Source: Pseudomonas psychrophila (GTDB taxonomy: Bacteria; Pseudomonadota; Gammaproteobacteria; Pseudomonadales; Pseudomonadaceae). Taken from it: a stretch of DNA of 64,000 nucleotides. The stretch spans positions 310,001 through 374,000 of the forward strand of contig NZ_JYKZ01000004.1 of assembly GCF_001043005.1 (NCBI RefSeq), written 5' to 3'. A program made the position numbers and the translations under genes. The notes below the pieces were generated by a model that was not told where the DNA came from, did no database searches, and was given only the letters and a program-made list of their open reading frames with translations. Positions within the stretch are counted from its first letter, which is position 1. The number at the start of each line of letters is the position of its first letter. Positions 26,849 to 37,037 of the stretch are shown piece after piece.

Positions 26849-28168
26849 TTAATGCAGTTGCAACGTTGAGTTGAACTGGCTGATGGCATCGACCACATGC
26901 CTGGAGCCTTGCTGGATTTCCAGAATCGCCTCCCCTGCCTCATTCGCCAATTCAACGCCCAAGCCGGTTCGACTCAGGCTCGACTGCATGCTGGTCACCG
27001 CACTCAGCGAGAGGTCGTGGTTTCTGCGCACCACTTCAACAATTTCCAGAGTGGCCGCACTCGTGCGAGCCGCCAGGGTTCTGACTTCATCCGCCACAAC
27101 GGCAAATCCGCGTCCATGCTCGCCTGCCCTCGCCGCCTCTATCGCGGCATTGAGCGCCAGCAAATTGGTTTGATCGGCAATCCCGCGAATGGTCTGCACA
27201 ATCTTGCCTATGTTGTCTGACTGCCTGCTCACCGCATCAATACTTTGTGCAGCTTCATTGAGGTCTTTGGAGATAGCTTCAATGATTTGCACCGTCTGCT
27301 GAACCACCTGCGAACCTTTCTGCGCACAGGCGTCGTTTTGCACAGATGTGCTGTGGGCTGATTCCGCGGCGGTTTGCAGGTTCGTGACTTGAGCGGTGAT
27401 ATCACTGGCGAACTTCACCACTTTGTATAAACGGCCCTTGGCGTCAAAAATCGGGTTGTAGGACGCCTCGAGGTAAACCGTATGACCGTATTTATCGACC
27501 CGTTCAAATCGCCTGGAGTGGTATTCGCCACGATTAAGCGAAGCCCAAAAAGCTTTATACCCGGCAGACTCTGCCTCACTTCTGCGACAGAACATGCCGT
27601 GGTGCTGGCCGACGATTTCACTCAACGAATAATGCATGGTGTCGAGAAAATTCTGATTGGCATTCATCACCCGACCATCAGGAGAAAACTCGATCACGGC
27701 CATCGAGCGGCTCAACGCATTCACGATGCTCTGATTTTCGTGTTCTTTGTTGATTCGAGCGGTGATGTCAGAAGCCACCTTGATCACACGGGTGACGTGC
27801 ATGTCTGCGTCGACAATGGGCATGTAACTGGCTTCCAGCCACACCTCGCGCCCTGCCTTGTCGAGACGTGAAAAGGTGCCATTCAAGGGGTCGCCGTGCG
27901 CCAGATCGCTCCAGAAGTGACTGTAGTCGCTGGATCGTGCGTAAGCGTTTTCGCAAAAAAGTCGGTGGTGCTTACCGCGGATTTCGTCAGCGGAATAACC
28001 CATTACCCTGCAGAAGTTCTCGTTGGCCTCCAGAATGGTGCCATCAGGAGCAAATTCAATGATTGCCATGGACCGACTGATTGCTTGCACTTTGGCTAAT
28101 GTTTCATTCAACGAGCCGTTTAGACGTTTGTTCTCAAGCAGGTCGGCTTTGCTATGCAAATTAAACAT
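26849..28168 (-). CDS. bdlA: PAS-PAS chemoreceptor-type signalling protein, BdlA-like
   Basis: 439 residues, no membrane segments. Two PAS domains in tandem (about 20-145 and 145-265; each has SRSMAxIEFxPDG ... [16 protein letters not shown] and a PAC end VASDIT/FASDIT). An MCP signalling domain follows, with the highly conserved hairpin [38 protein letters not shown] near 330-370. This is the architecture of P. aeruginosa BdlA, which links energy or redox cues to biofilm dispersal. The C-terminus is short, ending NSTLQLH, with no CheR-docking tail. The gene symbol rests on architecture; several BdlA/Aer2-like paralogues exist in Pseudomonas. Confidence 0.85.
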   Translation of the reverse strand: MFNLHSKADLLENKRLNGSLNETLAKVQAISRSMAIIEFAPDGTILEANENFCRVMGYSADEIRGKHHRLFCENAYARSSDYSHFWSDLAHGDPLNGTFSRLDKAGREVWLEASYMPIVDADMHVTRVIKVASDITARINKEHENQSIVNALSRSMAVIEFSPDGRVMNANQNFLDTMHYSLSEIVGQHHGMFCRRSEAESAGYKAFWASLNRGEYHSRRFERVDKYGHTVYLEASYNPIFDAKGRLYKVVKFASDITAQVTNLQTAAESAHSTSVQNDACAQKGSQVVQQTVQIIEAISKDLNEAAQSIDAVSRQSDNIGKIVQTIRGIADQTNLLALNAAIEAARAGEHGRGFAVVADEVRTLAARTSAATLEIVEVVRRNHDLSLSAVTSMQSSLSRTGLGVELANEAGEAILEIQQGSRHVVDAISQFNSTLQLH

Positions 28169-28410
28169 GGCTCAATCCCTGGAGGTGCTGTCTATTGATA
28201 ATTCAAAAGTTTGAAGGCACGGCAAATCACCCGACTTTTAACTTTTAACGTTAGAGCTGTACGCACTTCGAGGGTTTAAGCATTTACCGCTCAGGCCCCG
28301 TCACGATGGAGCATAGCTAGCCAAATGATACGTGCAAGCATATGGCCATCAACCTGCGACGGAACGCTCAAGCTTTAGAAAATCACCGAATGGAGGATGC
28401 GCGATTAAAA

Positions 28411-28443
28411 CTGGCAGGGGCTCAAACACCGAGCCCCCGGCAA
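28411..28443 (-). terminator. Terminator of the 38-residue basic protein gene
   Basis: Minus strand GGGGCTC - loop - GAGCCCC, then TGCCAG and TTTT. Confidence 0.55.
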
Positions 28444-28448
28444 ATGGC

Positions 28449-28565
28449 TTAATGCCCAAACAATCCTGTATCGGATTTCTTGGATTTTTTATCAGCGCGT
28501 TTTTCATCGGCTGTTTTGGCGGGCTTTTTCTTCGCCGCTTTCTTTGAATCCATGCCTTTAGCCAT
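28449..28565 (-). CDS. Tiny lysine-rich protein (38 residues)
   Basis: ATG 28563-28565 with GGAG 8 bp upstream. The protein starts MAKGMDSKKAAKKKPAKTAD and ends KSKKSDTGLFGH. About 14 of 38 residues are lysine or arginine. I recall near-identical short MAKGMDSKK... proteins scattered through Pseudomonas genomes, so I treat it as a real conserved gene. It may bind nucleic acid or ribosomes; nothing proves this. Own hairpin terminator follows. Confidence 0.7.
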   Translation of the reverse strand: MAKGMDSKKAAKKKPAKTADEKRADKKSKKSDTGLFGH

Positions 28566-28768
28566 GTTGTGCGCTCCAGTGTTCAGGGATGTGAACTCAG
28601 GTATAACACTGATCCGCTGCAAACTTTTATTTAAACGCTGTTATTCAAAAAAGAATGAGCGGTCTCGTGTTTTAATTTCGAATAAACCTTTAAAAGTTTC
28701 TTCGATTACCGCGCAATTCCAACCTGTTGATTGTTTATACTGCGCGACCTCTCCTTAAGCCTCGACTT

Positions 28769-29218
28769 ATGACTGCCCTAGTTTATGCCCCACTTGAAGC
28801 GCCTTTATGGCCGTTAATGAACAAGTTTTACCGTGCCCATCAATCGTCGATGAAAGCGGTCAAGGACGCACAGCTGTGGGTCGCCCGCCAAGAAGACATT
28901 ATTGCGGGGCTGTGCCTGCGACCACTGGCTCACGGCCACTGGCTGACTGGATTGTTTGTCGCACCGGCACTGCGCGGGAAAGGCGTGGCAGGTGAACTGG
29001 TCAGGCATGCTGTGAGCAGCTGTGAGGGGCCAGTCTGGTTGTTCTGCGATCCCGAACTGCAAGGATTCTATGAAAAACTGGGGTTCTGCCTGGACGTGGA
29101 ATTGCCCCACGCCCTGCACGAGCGGCTGGTTCGCTATCAACGCAACAAGGCGATGATAGCGATGGGGGTAACTACTCCTTCGTACCCGGCTCCAGATCAG
29201 GAAACAGTACCTCGATAA
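28769..29218 (+). CDS. GNAT-family N-acetyltransferase
   Basis: 149 residues from ATG 28769 ([20 protein letters not shown]). Acetyl-CoA site: [20 protein letters not shown] (about 68-87). [18 protein letters not shown] closes the fold (motif B). Compact GNAT with unknown substrate. The final 47 bp overlap the convergent deformylase gene, so both stop codons lie inside the other gene. Confidence 0.88.
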   Translation: MTALVYAPLEAPLWPLMNKFYRAHQSSMKAVKDAQLWVARQEDIIAGLCLRPLAHGHWLTGLFVAPALRGKGVAGELVRHAVSSCEGPVWLFCDPELQGFYEKLGFCLDVELPHALHERLVRYQRNKAMIAMGVTTPSYPAPDQETVPR

Positions 29219-29711
29219 AACCGAACTTGCTGAAGTCCTTGATCCGAGACGGATACAGCCGACCTATCAGGTGATCGCACTCATGCTGGACTACCCGCGC
29301 ATGAAAACCTTCAGCCACCCGTACGATCGGCTCACCTTTGGGGGTGAAGCCCTCGTAACGGATCTTGTGAAAACGCTCAACGACCCCGCGCAGACCTGGT
29401 ACTGACAGGCAACCCTCCCAATCCTCCTCAAGCGCCGGGCTCAAAGGTGTGATCAGCGGGTTGATCAAGATGGTCTGAGGCACGGCCTCGGCATCCGGGT
29501 AACGTTCGCTGTGCTCGAAACCGAAGATGACCAATTGCAGGTCAACCCCGATTTGCGGAGCCGCAAGACCCACGCCACCAGCGTGCTCCATGGTCTGCAG
29601 CATGTCGTCGATCAATTGCCAGAGTTCTGGAGTATCGAACATTTCATCCGGGACTGGCTGGGCTACACGTAATAGACGCTCATCGCCCATTTTCAAGATT
29701 TCACGAATCAT
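29172..29711 (-). CDS. def: Peptide deformylase (probable second copy)
   Basis: 179 residues. Removes the N-formyl group from new proteins. All three motifs are intact: [11 protein letters not shown] (about residue 46), [11 protein letters not shown] with the metal Cys, and [11 protein letters not shown] with two metal His and the catalytic Glu. The usual housekeeping def lies with fmt near dprA; here it is coupled (ATGA overlap) to a YihY gene instead, so this is likely a paralogue. Symbol given for the family. Confidence 0.92.
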   Translation of the reverse strand: MIREILKMGDERLLRVAQPVPDEMFDTPELWQLIDDMLQTMEHAGGVGLAAPQIGVDLQLVIFGFEHSERYPDAEAVPQTILINPLITPLSPALEEDWEGCLSVPGLRGVVERFHKIRYEGFTPKGEPIVRVAEGFHARVVQHECDHLIGRLYPSRIKDFSKFGFIEVLFPDLEPGTKE

Positions 29712-30667
29712 GGTAAGTATTCATCAGAAGTGGGTTTAAGGGAGTGGTCACGCCCAAGGCCGGAGACATGTTGCTTGGGATCAGGGTCGTCAGATTCATC
29801 GAATGTCTTCTCACCCGGATTCTTGCCTTCAGCCGACATGTGTTCAATCACAGCATTCATTTCAGCACCCAGCAACAGCACTGCGGACGAAATGTAGAAG
29901 TACAGCAACAGGACGATGATTGCGCCGATACTGCCATACATGGCGTTGTAGTCCGCGAAGGTTTTGACATAAAAGGCAAACCCCAAGGACGCAATGATCC
30001 AGACCACCACCGCCAGCACCGAGCCCGGCGTGATAAAGCGAAACTTCTGCTCCACATCCGGCATGACGTAATACATCAACGCCACGGCCACCATCATCAA
30101 CAGGATAACCACCGGCCAGCGCAGGATGGTCCACAGAGTCACCACAAAGTCTTCAAGGCCTACCTGCCCCGCCAGCCAGCTCATCACCTGCGGCCCTAGC
30201 ACCATCAATGCCGCGGCAACCAGCAGCATCCCGGCAATGCCGATGGTGTAAAAAATCGACAGCGGAAAACGCTTCCAGATGGGACGACCTTCGACCACGT
30301 CATATGCGGCGTTCATTGCACTCATCATCAGCCTTACGCCTGCAGAAGCCGTCCATAAGGCAATCACGATACCCACTGACAGTAATCCGCCCTTGGATTG
30401 CTGTAACTGATCGATCACCGGATTGACCTGCTCCAGCGCTTGCGGTGGCAGTACCAGCTCGGACTGCAGGCGCAGCCACGAAAAGAAGTCGGGAAGATGC
30501 AAAAAGCCGATCAGGGCAATCAGAAACAGAATGAAGGGGAATAATGAAAACAGCATTTGATAGGCCAACGCCGAGGCATAAGTCGACATCTCATCGTCGA
30601 TAAACTCCTTGACCGTACGGATCAAGACTTTGCCCAAAGGCAGGCCGTTCAAGCCTGGAAAAAACAT
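29708..30667 (-). CDS. yihY: YihY/BrkB-family inner-membrane protein
   Basis: 319 residues from ATG 30667 ([20 protein letters not shown]), with GGAGA at 4 bp. Six membrane segments of the YihY/UPF0761 family; [20 protein letters not shown] is the diagnostic start, and [20 protein letters not shown] with [20 protein letters not shown] is the conserved end. The last 45 residues are a charged cytoplasmic tail. Often misnamed ribonuclease BN. Function unknown. Its stop overlaps the def start, so the two form an operon. Confidence 0.88.
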   Translation of the reverse strand: MFFPGLNGLPLGKVLIRTVKEFIDDEMSTYASALAYQMLFSLFPFILFLIALIGFLHLPDFFSWLRLQSELVLPPQALEQVNPVIDQLQQSKGGLLSVGIVIALWTASAGVRLMMSAMNAAYDVVEGRPIWKRFPLSIFYTIGIAGMLLVAAALMVLGPQVMSWLAGQVGLEDFVVTLWTILRWPVVILLMMVAVALMYYVMPDVEQKFRFITPGSVLAVVVWIIASLGFAFYVKTFADYNAMYGSIGAIIVLLLYFYISSAVLLLGAEMNAVIEHMSAEGKNPGEKTFDESDDPDPKQHVSGLGRDHSLKPTSDEYLP

Positions 30668-30947
30668 AGCGTCTCCTTTCGCCGCTGAGTTATTGAGATC
30701 ACACGCCTCCAAGCGAAGGGTTGTACCTAAAAGTAGTCCAATTGGCGACGTTAAAAGCACTGACTTGCCAAACCCGTGAAAGGACCACTGCAAGTGTTGA
30801 CCTGCCTGCCCCGTAGCGAGTTTCATTTATTTCTGCCGATCATTTCGTCGATCAGAGCAGGTTGGGCTTTATGTTTGCCCGCTAACCCCCGAGAATACGC
30901 GACGTATTCAGGCTATGGCGCTGAAGATCCGCAATTGTAGGAAGTTT

Positions 30948-31328
30948 ATGAAACTCGATAAAAAGCTGGCTATTGCCCGCAGAAACCAGGAACTCGGCGG
31001 CGCGGTACTCGGCGTCAACAACTGCCATTTCGCCGCACTGAACACCAACAAGAACATCTGGTGGTTCGATATTCCGCTGGCCCGCCTGGCCATCGGTCAA
31101 TACGAATGGGTGCACCTGCTGCTGCACACCCCAAGCACCGACGAACTGCTGCACCTGAAAGTTACCACTGCTTTCCTGCGTGAAAAACGCGAAGGCATGG
31201 TTGTTCGCGCGACGCACAAGCGCACGCCGACCATGAGCCTTGAGCTGAGCGCAGACAAGGACTCCTACTTGCAGGACGTTCGTCCGACAGGTACTGGTGT
31301 TAACTTCTCGCCGTTCTTGCAGAAATAA
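30948..31328 (+). CDS. Conserved hypothetical protein
   Basis: 126 residues from ATG 30948 (MKLDKKLAIARRNQELGGAV), with AGGAAG at 4-5 bp. No signal or membrane part. NKNIWWFDIPLARLAIGQYE W and TAFLREKREGMVVRATHK look like a small alpha/beta protein. I do not know a function; the composition and codon use match core genes. A long inverted repeat and a terminator follow before fadD1. Confidence 0.72.
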   Translation: MKLDKKLAIARRNQELGGAVLGVNNCHFAALNTNKNIWWFDIPLARLAIGQYEWVHLLLHTPSTDELLHLKVTTAFLREKREGMVVRATHKRTPTMSLELSADKDSYLQDVRPTGTGVNFSPFLQK

Positions 31329-31356
31329 ACCCAAAGGCCACAACCTGTGGCCGTCC

Positions 31357-31518
31357 TGTAGCAGCTGGCGAAGGAACGAGGCTGCGTTCGAGCGCAAAGC
31401 GGTCGTAAATCAGGCGAGCGCGGTGTATCTGGCACACTACATCGAATGGTTTTACGACGGCTGCGTCGGGGTGCCGCATCACGCCGAACGCAGCCTCGTT
31501 CCTTCGCCAGCTGCTACA
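31357..31518. repeat. MITE-like element with perfect 34-bp inverted ends, copy B
   Basis: The first 34 bases (start TGTAGCAGCTGGCGAAGGAA) are exactly repeated in reverse complement at 31485-31518. The interior shares the CGGTGTA and CGAATGGTTTTACGA words with copy A at 26661. 162 bp, non-coding. Looks like a non-autonomous mobile repeat of the REP/REPIN class. Confidence 0.85.
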
Positions 31519-31541
31519 ACAGATCTTCGCCGTTTCAAAAC

Positions 31542-31571
31542 GAAAAAGCCCCGCATTGCGGGGCTTTTTCG
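31542..31571. terminator. Bidirectional terminator before fadD1 stop
   Basis: GAAAAAGCCCCGC - ATT - GCGGGGCTTTTTC: seven-pair GC stem extended by A/T runs on both sides. Serves fadD1 (minus) and the 30948 gene (plus). Confidence 0.9.
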
Positions 31572-31583
31572 TATCCGGGCGAG

Positions 31584-33275
31584 TTACTTTTTAAGGCCCA
31601 ACTTTTTCAGTTCTTCGTCACGCAGCTCACGACGGAGAATTTTGCCGACGTTGGTAGTCGGCAAGCTGTCGCGGAACTCGACGAATTTCGGAGCCTTGTA
31701 AGCCGTCAGATTGGCGCGCATGTGCGCCATGACCTGATCCTTGGTCAGGGTCATGCCCGGCTTGACCACGATAAACACCTTGATCAATTCCCCGGTTTTT
31801 TCATCCGGTATGCCGATTGCTGCTGACTGCAGTACGCCAGGCAACGAAGCCATCACGTCTTCCAGTTCGTTCGGGTAAACATTGAACCCCGATACAAGGA
31901 TCATGTCCTTCTTACGATCGACAATACGCATGTAACCATCAGGCTGAATGATCGCGATATCACCGGACTTCAACCAACCGTCGCTGTCCATGATCTCGGC
32001 GGTCGCGTCAGGGCGCAGCCAATAACCTTTCATGACCTGCGGGCCCTTGATGCACAGCTCGCCAATTTCGCCCAGCGGCAGTTCTTCACCGGCATCGTTG
32101 ATCACTTTGCACAGGGTCGAAGGCATCGGAATGCCGATAGTGCCAATCTGGATGTTCTGGATCGGGTTCACCGAAGCCACTGGGCTGGTTTCAGTCATGC
32201 CATAACCTTCGCAGATCGGGCTGCCCGTCACGGTTTTCCAGCGTTCGGCTACCGACAGTTGCAAGGCCATGCCGCCCGACAACGTCATCTTGAGCGCTGA
32301 AAAGTCCAGCTTGCGGAACGCCTCGTTATTGCACAACGCTACAAACAGGGTGTTAAGACCGACAAACCCGGTGAACTTCCACTTGGAAAGCTCTTTAACC
32401 ATCGCCGGCAAGTCACGGGGGTTGCTGATCAGCACGTTGTGGTTGCCAAGCAACATCATTGCCATGCAGTGAAAGGTAAAGGCATAGATGTGATACAGCG
32501 GCAATGGCGTAATCAGGATTTCACTGCCCTCATTGAGGTTGGAAGCCATCAACGCCTTGCACTGCAACATGTTGGCGATCAAGTTGCGATGGCTGAGCAT
32601 CGCGCCCTTGGCCACACCGGTGGTGCCACCAGTGTATTGCAACACGGCAACTTCACTGTTCACCGGGCTTGCTTCCTTGACCGGCTGGCCCCGCCCTTTG
32701 CTCAGTACGTCATTGAACTTGATGGCCTGAGGCAAGTAATAGGCCGGCACCATCTTTTTCACATACTTGATGACCGCATTGATCAGCACACGCTTGAAGG
32801 GTGACAGCATGTCAGCCACTTCGGTGACGATCACATACTTGACCGAGGTCTGTGGAACGACCTTTTCGGCCAGATGCGCCATGTTTGCCAGGCATACCAG
32901 CGCTTTGGCACCGGAATCCTTGAACTGGTGTTCCATTTCCCGCGCGGTGTACAGCGGGTTGGTGTTGACCACGATCAAGCCGGCGCGGATGGCTCCGAAC
33001 ACAGCGATCGGGTACTGCAACAGGTTGGGCAACTGCACGGCGATGCGATCGCCGGGTTGCAGGTCGGTGTGCTGCTGCAACCAGGCAGCAAATGCGCCGG
33101 ACTGCTCGTATAGCTCACCGTAAGTGATGGTTTTGCCGAGGTTACTGAACGCCGGTTTATCAGCGAAACGCTGGCAAGACTCCCGCAGTACCGTCTGAAT
33201 ATTTGGGTATTCATCTGGATTGATTTCAGCAGCAATCCCAGTTGGGTACTTATCCTTCCAAAAGCCTTCAATCAT
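31584..33275 (-). CDS. fadD1: Long-chain acyl-CoA ligase FadD1
   Basis: 563 residues. Activates fatty acids to acyl-CoA for beta-oxidation. ATP/AMP signature VLQYTGGTTGVAKGAMLSHR (about residue 210), LPLYHIYAFT, EGYGMTETSPVASVNP, GDIAIIQPDGYMRIVDRKKD MILVSGFNVYPNE and the C-terminal TNVGKILRRELRDEELKKLG. The minus-strand leader holds an AAATCAAACAAATAAGAACC tract (33323-33345), A-rich as in Crc targets though far from the start. Second of a tandem fadD2-fadD1 pair as in P. aeruginosa, with 360 bp between them, so it likely has its own promoter. Confidence 0.95.
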   Translation of the reverse strand: MIEGFWKDKYPTGIAAEINPDEYPNIQTVLRESCQRFADKPAFSNLGKTITYGELYEQSGAFAAWLQQHTDLQPGDRIAVQLPNLLQYPIAVFGAIRAGLIVVNTNPLYTAREMEHQFKDSGAKALVCLANMAHLAEKVVPQTSVKYVIVTEVADMLSPFKRVLINAVIKYVKKMVPAYYLPQAIKFNDVLSKGRGQPVKEASPVNSEVAVLQYTGGTTGVAKGAMLSHRNLIANMLQCKALMASNLNEGSEILITPLPLYHIYAFTFHCMAMMLLGNHNVLISNPRDLPAMVKELSKWKFTGFVGLNTLFVALCNNEAFRKLDFSALKMTLSGGMALQLSVAERWKTVTGSPICEGYGMTETSPVASVNPIQNIQIGTIGIPMPSTLCKVINDAGEELPLGEIGELCIKGPQVMKGYWLRPDATAEIMDSDGWLKSGDIAIIQPDGYMRIVDRKKDMILVSGFNVYPNELEDVMASLPGVLQSAAIGIPDEKTGELIKVFIVVKPGMTLTKDQVMAHMRANLTAYKAPKFVEFRDSLPTTNVGKILRRELRDEELKKLGLKK

Positions 33276-33635
33276 GGAAGCCCACTCCTCAGCGTCGCGA
33301 ATTCTTCACCGCATCGGGTGCGGTTCTTATTTGTTTGATTTTTATAATGGACAGTTCTGGCTTTTAGTTACCTAGAAGTCACAAAGCGCGCCGAGAGTAG
33401 CAGCTTTGCCAAAGGCCGCCTAGAGCCAAAAACAGGGTTGAGAGTCACCAACCTGACTGTAGGACAATCCTAAGTCATCATTAGTGCAAAAACTCTATTA
33501 CTGACAAAACCCCTCTATACCGGGCCTTTTGGATCAATCATCTGACACCTTCAGTAACGACAGGTCATTTTCACGGATGAAAAAAAACGCCCACTCCCTC
33601 AAGGCAAGCGGGCGTCTGTCGCCAGGCTGAACGAA
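33276..33635 (-). other. fadD2-fadD1 intergenic region with fadD2 terminator and fadD1 leader
   Basis: No gene. At 33580-33616 (minus strand) AGACGCCCGC ... GTGGGCGT runs into eight T, the fadD2 terminator. The remaining about 300 bp carry the fadD1 promoter and the A-rich leader tract. No clear PsrA- or FadR-type operator identified. Confidence 0.7.
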
Positions 33636-35324
33636 TCAGGCGATATCACGTAACTCGCGACGCAGGATTTTGCCCACCGGTGTCATGGGCAAAGAATCGC
33701 GCAAAACGATTTGCTTGGGCACCTTGTAACCGGTGAAGTTGTCCTTGCAGTAGGCCTTGAGCTCTTCAACGGTCACCCCGCCAGCGCGAGGAACAACAAA
33801 CAGTTTGACCGCCTCCCCGGTGCGCTCGTCCGGTACGCCAATGACCGCGCAATTGGCCACTTTTGGATGGGCCATCACGATGTCTTCAATTTCGTTGGGG
33901 TACACGTTGAAACCGGAGACGATGATCAGGTCTTTTTTGCGATCGACAATACGGACAAAGCCATCCGGATCAATCACCGCAATATCACCGGTCTTGAACC
34001 AGCCCTCGGCATCCAGTACTTCGGCTGTGGCTTCTGGGTTTTGCCAGTAGCCTTTCATCACTTGCGGACCTTTGACGCAGAGTTCGCCTCTCTCGCCCAG
34101 GCCCAAGTCGACACCTTCGTCGCTGATTACTTTCATGGCTGTACCGGGAACCGGCATCCCCACCGTCCCCAGCCTTGCCAGTGACCCGCAGGGGTTGGCA
34201 CTGGCCACGGGCGAGGTTTCAGTCAGGCCGTAACCTTCGACAATGCGGCACCCAGTGAGTTTTTCCCAACGTTCAGCGGTGGCCTTGACCAGCGCCGTAC
34301 CGCCCGAGTTGGTGATTTTAAGCGCGGAGAAATCCACCGTCTTGAAATCAGGGTGATCCATGAGCGCGACAAACAAGGTGTTGAGACCCAGAAAACCGGT
34401 GAATTTCCAGTTCTTGAGTTCCTTGATAAAACCTTTTATGTCACGCGGATTGGTGATCAGGACGTTGTGGTTGCCGGTGACCATCATGCCCATGCAGTTA
34501 ACGGTGAATGCATAGATATGGTAGAGCGGCAGCGGGCCAATCATGATCTCGCGACCGTCCTTGAGCATCGGCTGCCCGTCAGCATCATGCTGGGAGAGGC
34601 AGGCACGCAATTGCTGCATATTGGCGATCAGATTGCCATGGGTCAGCATTGCCCCCTTGGGCAGACCGGTTGTACCGCCGGTGTATTGCAGCACTGCGGT
34701 GTCATCCAGCGTTACGGTCAGTGGCCGGATAACCTGGCCAGCACCACGGCGCAAAACACTTTTAAAAGGGATCGCCTGAGGTAACTGATAAGCCGGCACC
34801 AGCTTTTTAACCTTGTCGACCACCAGGTTTGTGATCCAGCCTTTTACGGCGGGCATCATGTCGCCCATTTTGGCTTCGATCAGGTAGTCGATCTCGATCT
34901 CTTGCAGTACTTCCTGAACGCGCTTGCCGAACATGTTCAAGTACACCAGCGCACGAATGCCCGCGCTCTTGAACTGATGGTGCATCTCGCGCGAGGTGTA
35001 GAGCGGGTTGGTGTTGACCACCACCAGCCCAGCCCGCATGGCACCAAAGACGGCAATCGGGTACTGCAGGGTATTGGGCATTTGTACGGCGATACGATCA
35101 CCGGGCTTGAGATCGGTGTGTTCCTGCAGATAACCGGCAAAGGCGGCACTGTAGCGCTCAAGCTCGGCGTAGCTGATGGTCACACCCAAATTGCTGAAGG
35201 CAGGGCGATCCGCGAATTTTTTGCAGGAGCGCTCAAACACGTCAACGACCGACTTGTAGGTCGTCATGTCGATATCCAGCGGAACACCGGTTGGACGTTT
35301 GTCATTCCAGAAATCAGGTTGCAT
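33636..35324 (-). CDS. fadD2: Long-chain acyl-CoA ligase FadD2
   Basis: 562 residues from ATG 35322-35324 (MQPDFWNDKRPTGVPLDIDM); the open frame further upstream to 35438 has no family similarity. Same motifs as FadD1: YTGGTTGLPKGAMLTHGN, PLPLYHIYAFT, EGYGLTETSPVASANP, DRKKDLIIVSGFNVYPNE, MTPVGKILRRELRDIA. The two paralogues are clearly related and differ mainly in the N-terminal third. Together with the hydrolase and MaoC genes upstream they match the P. aeruginosa PA3299-PA3302 block. Confidence 0.95.
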   Translation of the reverse strand: MQPDFWNDKRPTGVPLDIDMTTYKSVVDVFERSCKKFADRPAFSNLGVTISYAELERYSAAFAGYLQEHTDLKPGDRIAVQMPNTLQYPIAVFGAMRAGLVVVNTNPLYTSREMHHQFKSAGIRALVYLNMFGKRVQEVLQEIEIDYLIEAKMGDMMPAVKGWITNLVVDKVKKLVPAYQLPQAIPFKSVLRRGAGQVIRPLTVTLDDTAVLQYTGGTTGLPKGAMLTHGNLIANMQQLRACLSQHDADGQPMLKDGREIMIGPLPLYHIYAFTVNCMGMMVTGNHNVLITNPRDIKGFIKELKNWKFTGFLGLNTLFVALMDHPDFKTVDFSALKITNSGGTALVKATAERWEKLTGCRIVEGYGLTETSPVASANPCGSLARLGTVGMPVPGTAMKVISDEGVDLGLGERGELCVKGPQVMKGYWQNPEATAEVLDAEGWFKTGDIAVIDPDGFVRIVDRKKDLIIVSGFNVYPNEIEDIVMAHPKVANCAVIGVPDERTGEAVKLFVVPRAGGVTVEELKAYCKDNFTGYKVPKQIVLRDSLPMTPVGKILRRELRDIA

Positions 35325-35533
35325 TATTTTTATCCTCGTACCTGAGCGTGTCTGGCCGCAATTTTCACTTGATGAAAAGCGGAACCTGCGGACGGTATCA
35401 GTTATCAAGTTGTAGGCAAATACAGCGATCTTCGCCATTTACATCTTGAATCTTATTACAACACGACGCCTTGATAAGTGGCTGCAGTGCAAATGCGCTA
35501 TACACTGCTACGACAACAAATAAAGGAAACGCC

Positions 35534-36478
35534 ATGATCCCTGAGACTTTTTGGCTTGGCGCGAATGACCGCAGTGGTCTTTTCGTTAACCAGTGGCTGC
35601 CTGCAGGCACGCCCAAGGCCATAGTCCTGCTGGCTCATGGCATGGCTGAACACAGCGGCCGCTATGCCCACCTGGGCAAAACCCTGTGTGATGCCGGCTT
35701 TGGACTGTATGCCCACGACCAGCGCGGTCATGGCAAAACGGCCGAACATGGGACTCTGGGGTATTTCGCCGACAACGATGGCTGGTGCGCAGTCGTCAGC
35801 GATGTCGCCAGCCTTGCTCAGCACATCGGCCAGACTCATCCAGGGGTGCCGATTTTCCTGCTCGGCCACAGCATGGGTAGTTATATCGCCCAGGCCTACA
35901 TGATGCATCACGGTGCCAGTCTGCAAGGTGCCATTCTCAGTGCCTCAAATTTCCAGCCGGTAGCGCTTTATCGTGCCGCCAGCCTGATCGCCCGCCTCGA
36001 GCGTTTACGCCAGGGCCCCAAGGGCCGGAGTGCGCTGATCGAGTGGCTGTCTTTCGGCTCGTTCAATAAAGCCTTCAAGCCCAATCGCACGCCATATGAC
36101 TGGCTCAGTCGTGACCCGGCGCAAGTCGATGCCTATGCCAGCGACCCTTTATGCGGCTTTCGTTGCACCAACCAGCTGTGGATCGATCTGCTTGGCGGGT
36201 TGCAGCAAATCAGCAAAGCGTCCAATCTCGCTCAGATCGATCCGGGCCTGCCTTTGCTGATAATGGGCGGTGCATGTGATCCGGTAAGTGAAGGCAAGCG
36301 TCTCACTGATCTGGCCAAGGCTTTGAGAACGGCCGGAAATCGTCAGTTGCAACTGAATTTGTATCCGCAAGCGCGACACGAACTTTTCAACGAAACAAAT
36401 CGCGACGAAGTGATGGCGGATGTGATCGATTGGCTCAATCAGGCATTGAGCCACGCCCGCCCCCAGCGCAGCGAATGA
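35534..36478 (+). CDS. Alpha/beta hydrolase, monoacylglycerol-lipase / lysophospholipase type
   Basis: 314 residues from ATG 35534, with AAAGGA before it and an ACAACAAATAAAGG tract of Crc type overlapping the ribosome site. Nucleophile elbow FLLGHSMGSYIAQAY (catalytic Ser), oxyanion/HG block VLLAHGMAEHSGRYAHLG, acid in GGACDPVSEG and His in YPQARHELFNE, so the triad is complete. No signal peptide. Divergent from fadD2; probably frees fatty acids that FadD1/D2 activate. Confidence 0.92.
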   Translation: MIPETFWLGANDRSGLFVNQWLPAGTPKAIVLLAHGMAEHSGRYAHLGKTLCDAGFGLYAHDQRGHGKTAEHGTLGYFADNDGWCAVVSDVASLAQHIGQTHPGVPIFLLGHSMGSYIAQAYMMHHGASLQGAILSASNFQPVALYRAASLIARLERLRQGPKGRSALIEWLSFGSFNKAFKPNRTPYDWLSRDPAQVDAYASDPLCGFRCTNQLWIDLLGGLQQISKASNLAQIDPGLPLLIMGGACDPVSEGKRLTDLAKALRTAGNRQLQLNLYPQARHELFNETNRDEVMADVIDWLNQALSHARPQRSE

Positions 36479-36554
36479 GTAACACCTTTTTTGTAAAAAA
36501 GTATTTTAAAATCAATATCTTAAAACCGAACACTTGTCACAGGACATGCGCTAG

Positions 36555-37025
36555 ATGACCCAGGTTACCAACACCCCGTACGAAGCCCTCGAAGTCGGCC
36601 AGACTGCCAGCTACAGCAAAACCGTCGGAGAGCGCGATATTCAGCTTTTTGCGGCCATGTCCGGCGACCACAACCCCGTGCACCTCGATCCTGAATTCGC
36701 GGCCGCTACCATGTTTAAAGAGCGCATTGCCCATGGCATGTTCAGCGGCGCTTTGATCAGTGCTGCCGTGGCCTGTGAACTCCCAGGGCCGGGCACCATT
36801 TATGTCGGCCAGCAAATGAGCTTTCAGAAACCGGTAAAAATCGGTGACACCCTCACCGTGCGTCTGGAAATTCTGGAAAAGCTGCCAAAATTTCGCGTGC
36901 GCATTGCCACCCGAGTATTCAATCAGCGCGATGAAATCGTCGTTGATGGCGAAGCCGAGATCATCGCGCCGCGCAAGCAACAAACCGTGACCTTGCCAGT
37001 ACTCCCGGCGATCAGCATCGGTTAA
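36555..37025 (+). CDS. MaoC-family (R)-specific enoyl-CoA hydratase
   Basis: 156 residues. Hot-dog fold with the hydratase-2 motif FAAMSGDHNPVHLDPEFAAA (Asp/His catalytic pair, about residue 35-50), then RIAHGMFSGALIS. PhaJ-like enzyme that hydrates enoyl-CoA, linking beta-oxidation to (R)-3-hydroxyacyl-CoA for PHA. Neighbours fadD genes, consistent with fatty-acid metabolism. Confidence 0.9.
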   Translation: MTQVTNTPYEALEVGQTASYSKTVGERDIQLFAAMSGDHNPVHLDPEFAAATMFKERIAHGMFSGALISAAVACELPGPGTIYVGQQMSFQKPVKIGDTLTVRLEILEKLPKFRVRIATRVFNQRDEIVVDGEAEIIAPRKQQTVTLPVLPAISIG

Positions 37026-37037
37026 ACGCATGCATGC

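Noticed and set aside
30882..31397. 171-codon frame antisense to the 30948 gene
   Set aside because: Runs through part of the inverted repeat; no ribosome site; the plus-strand ORF is better.
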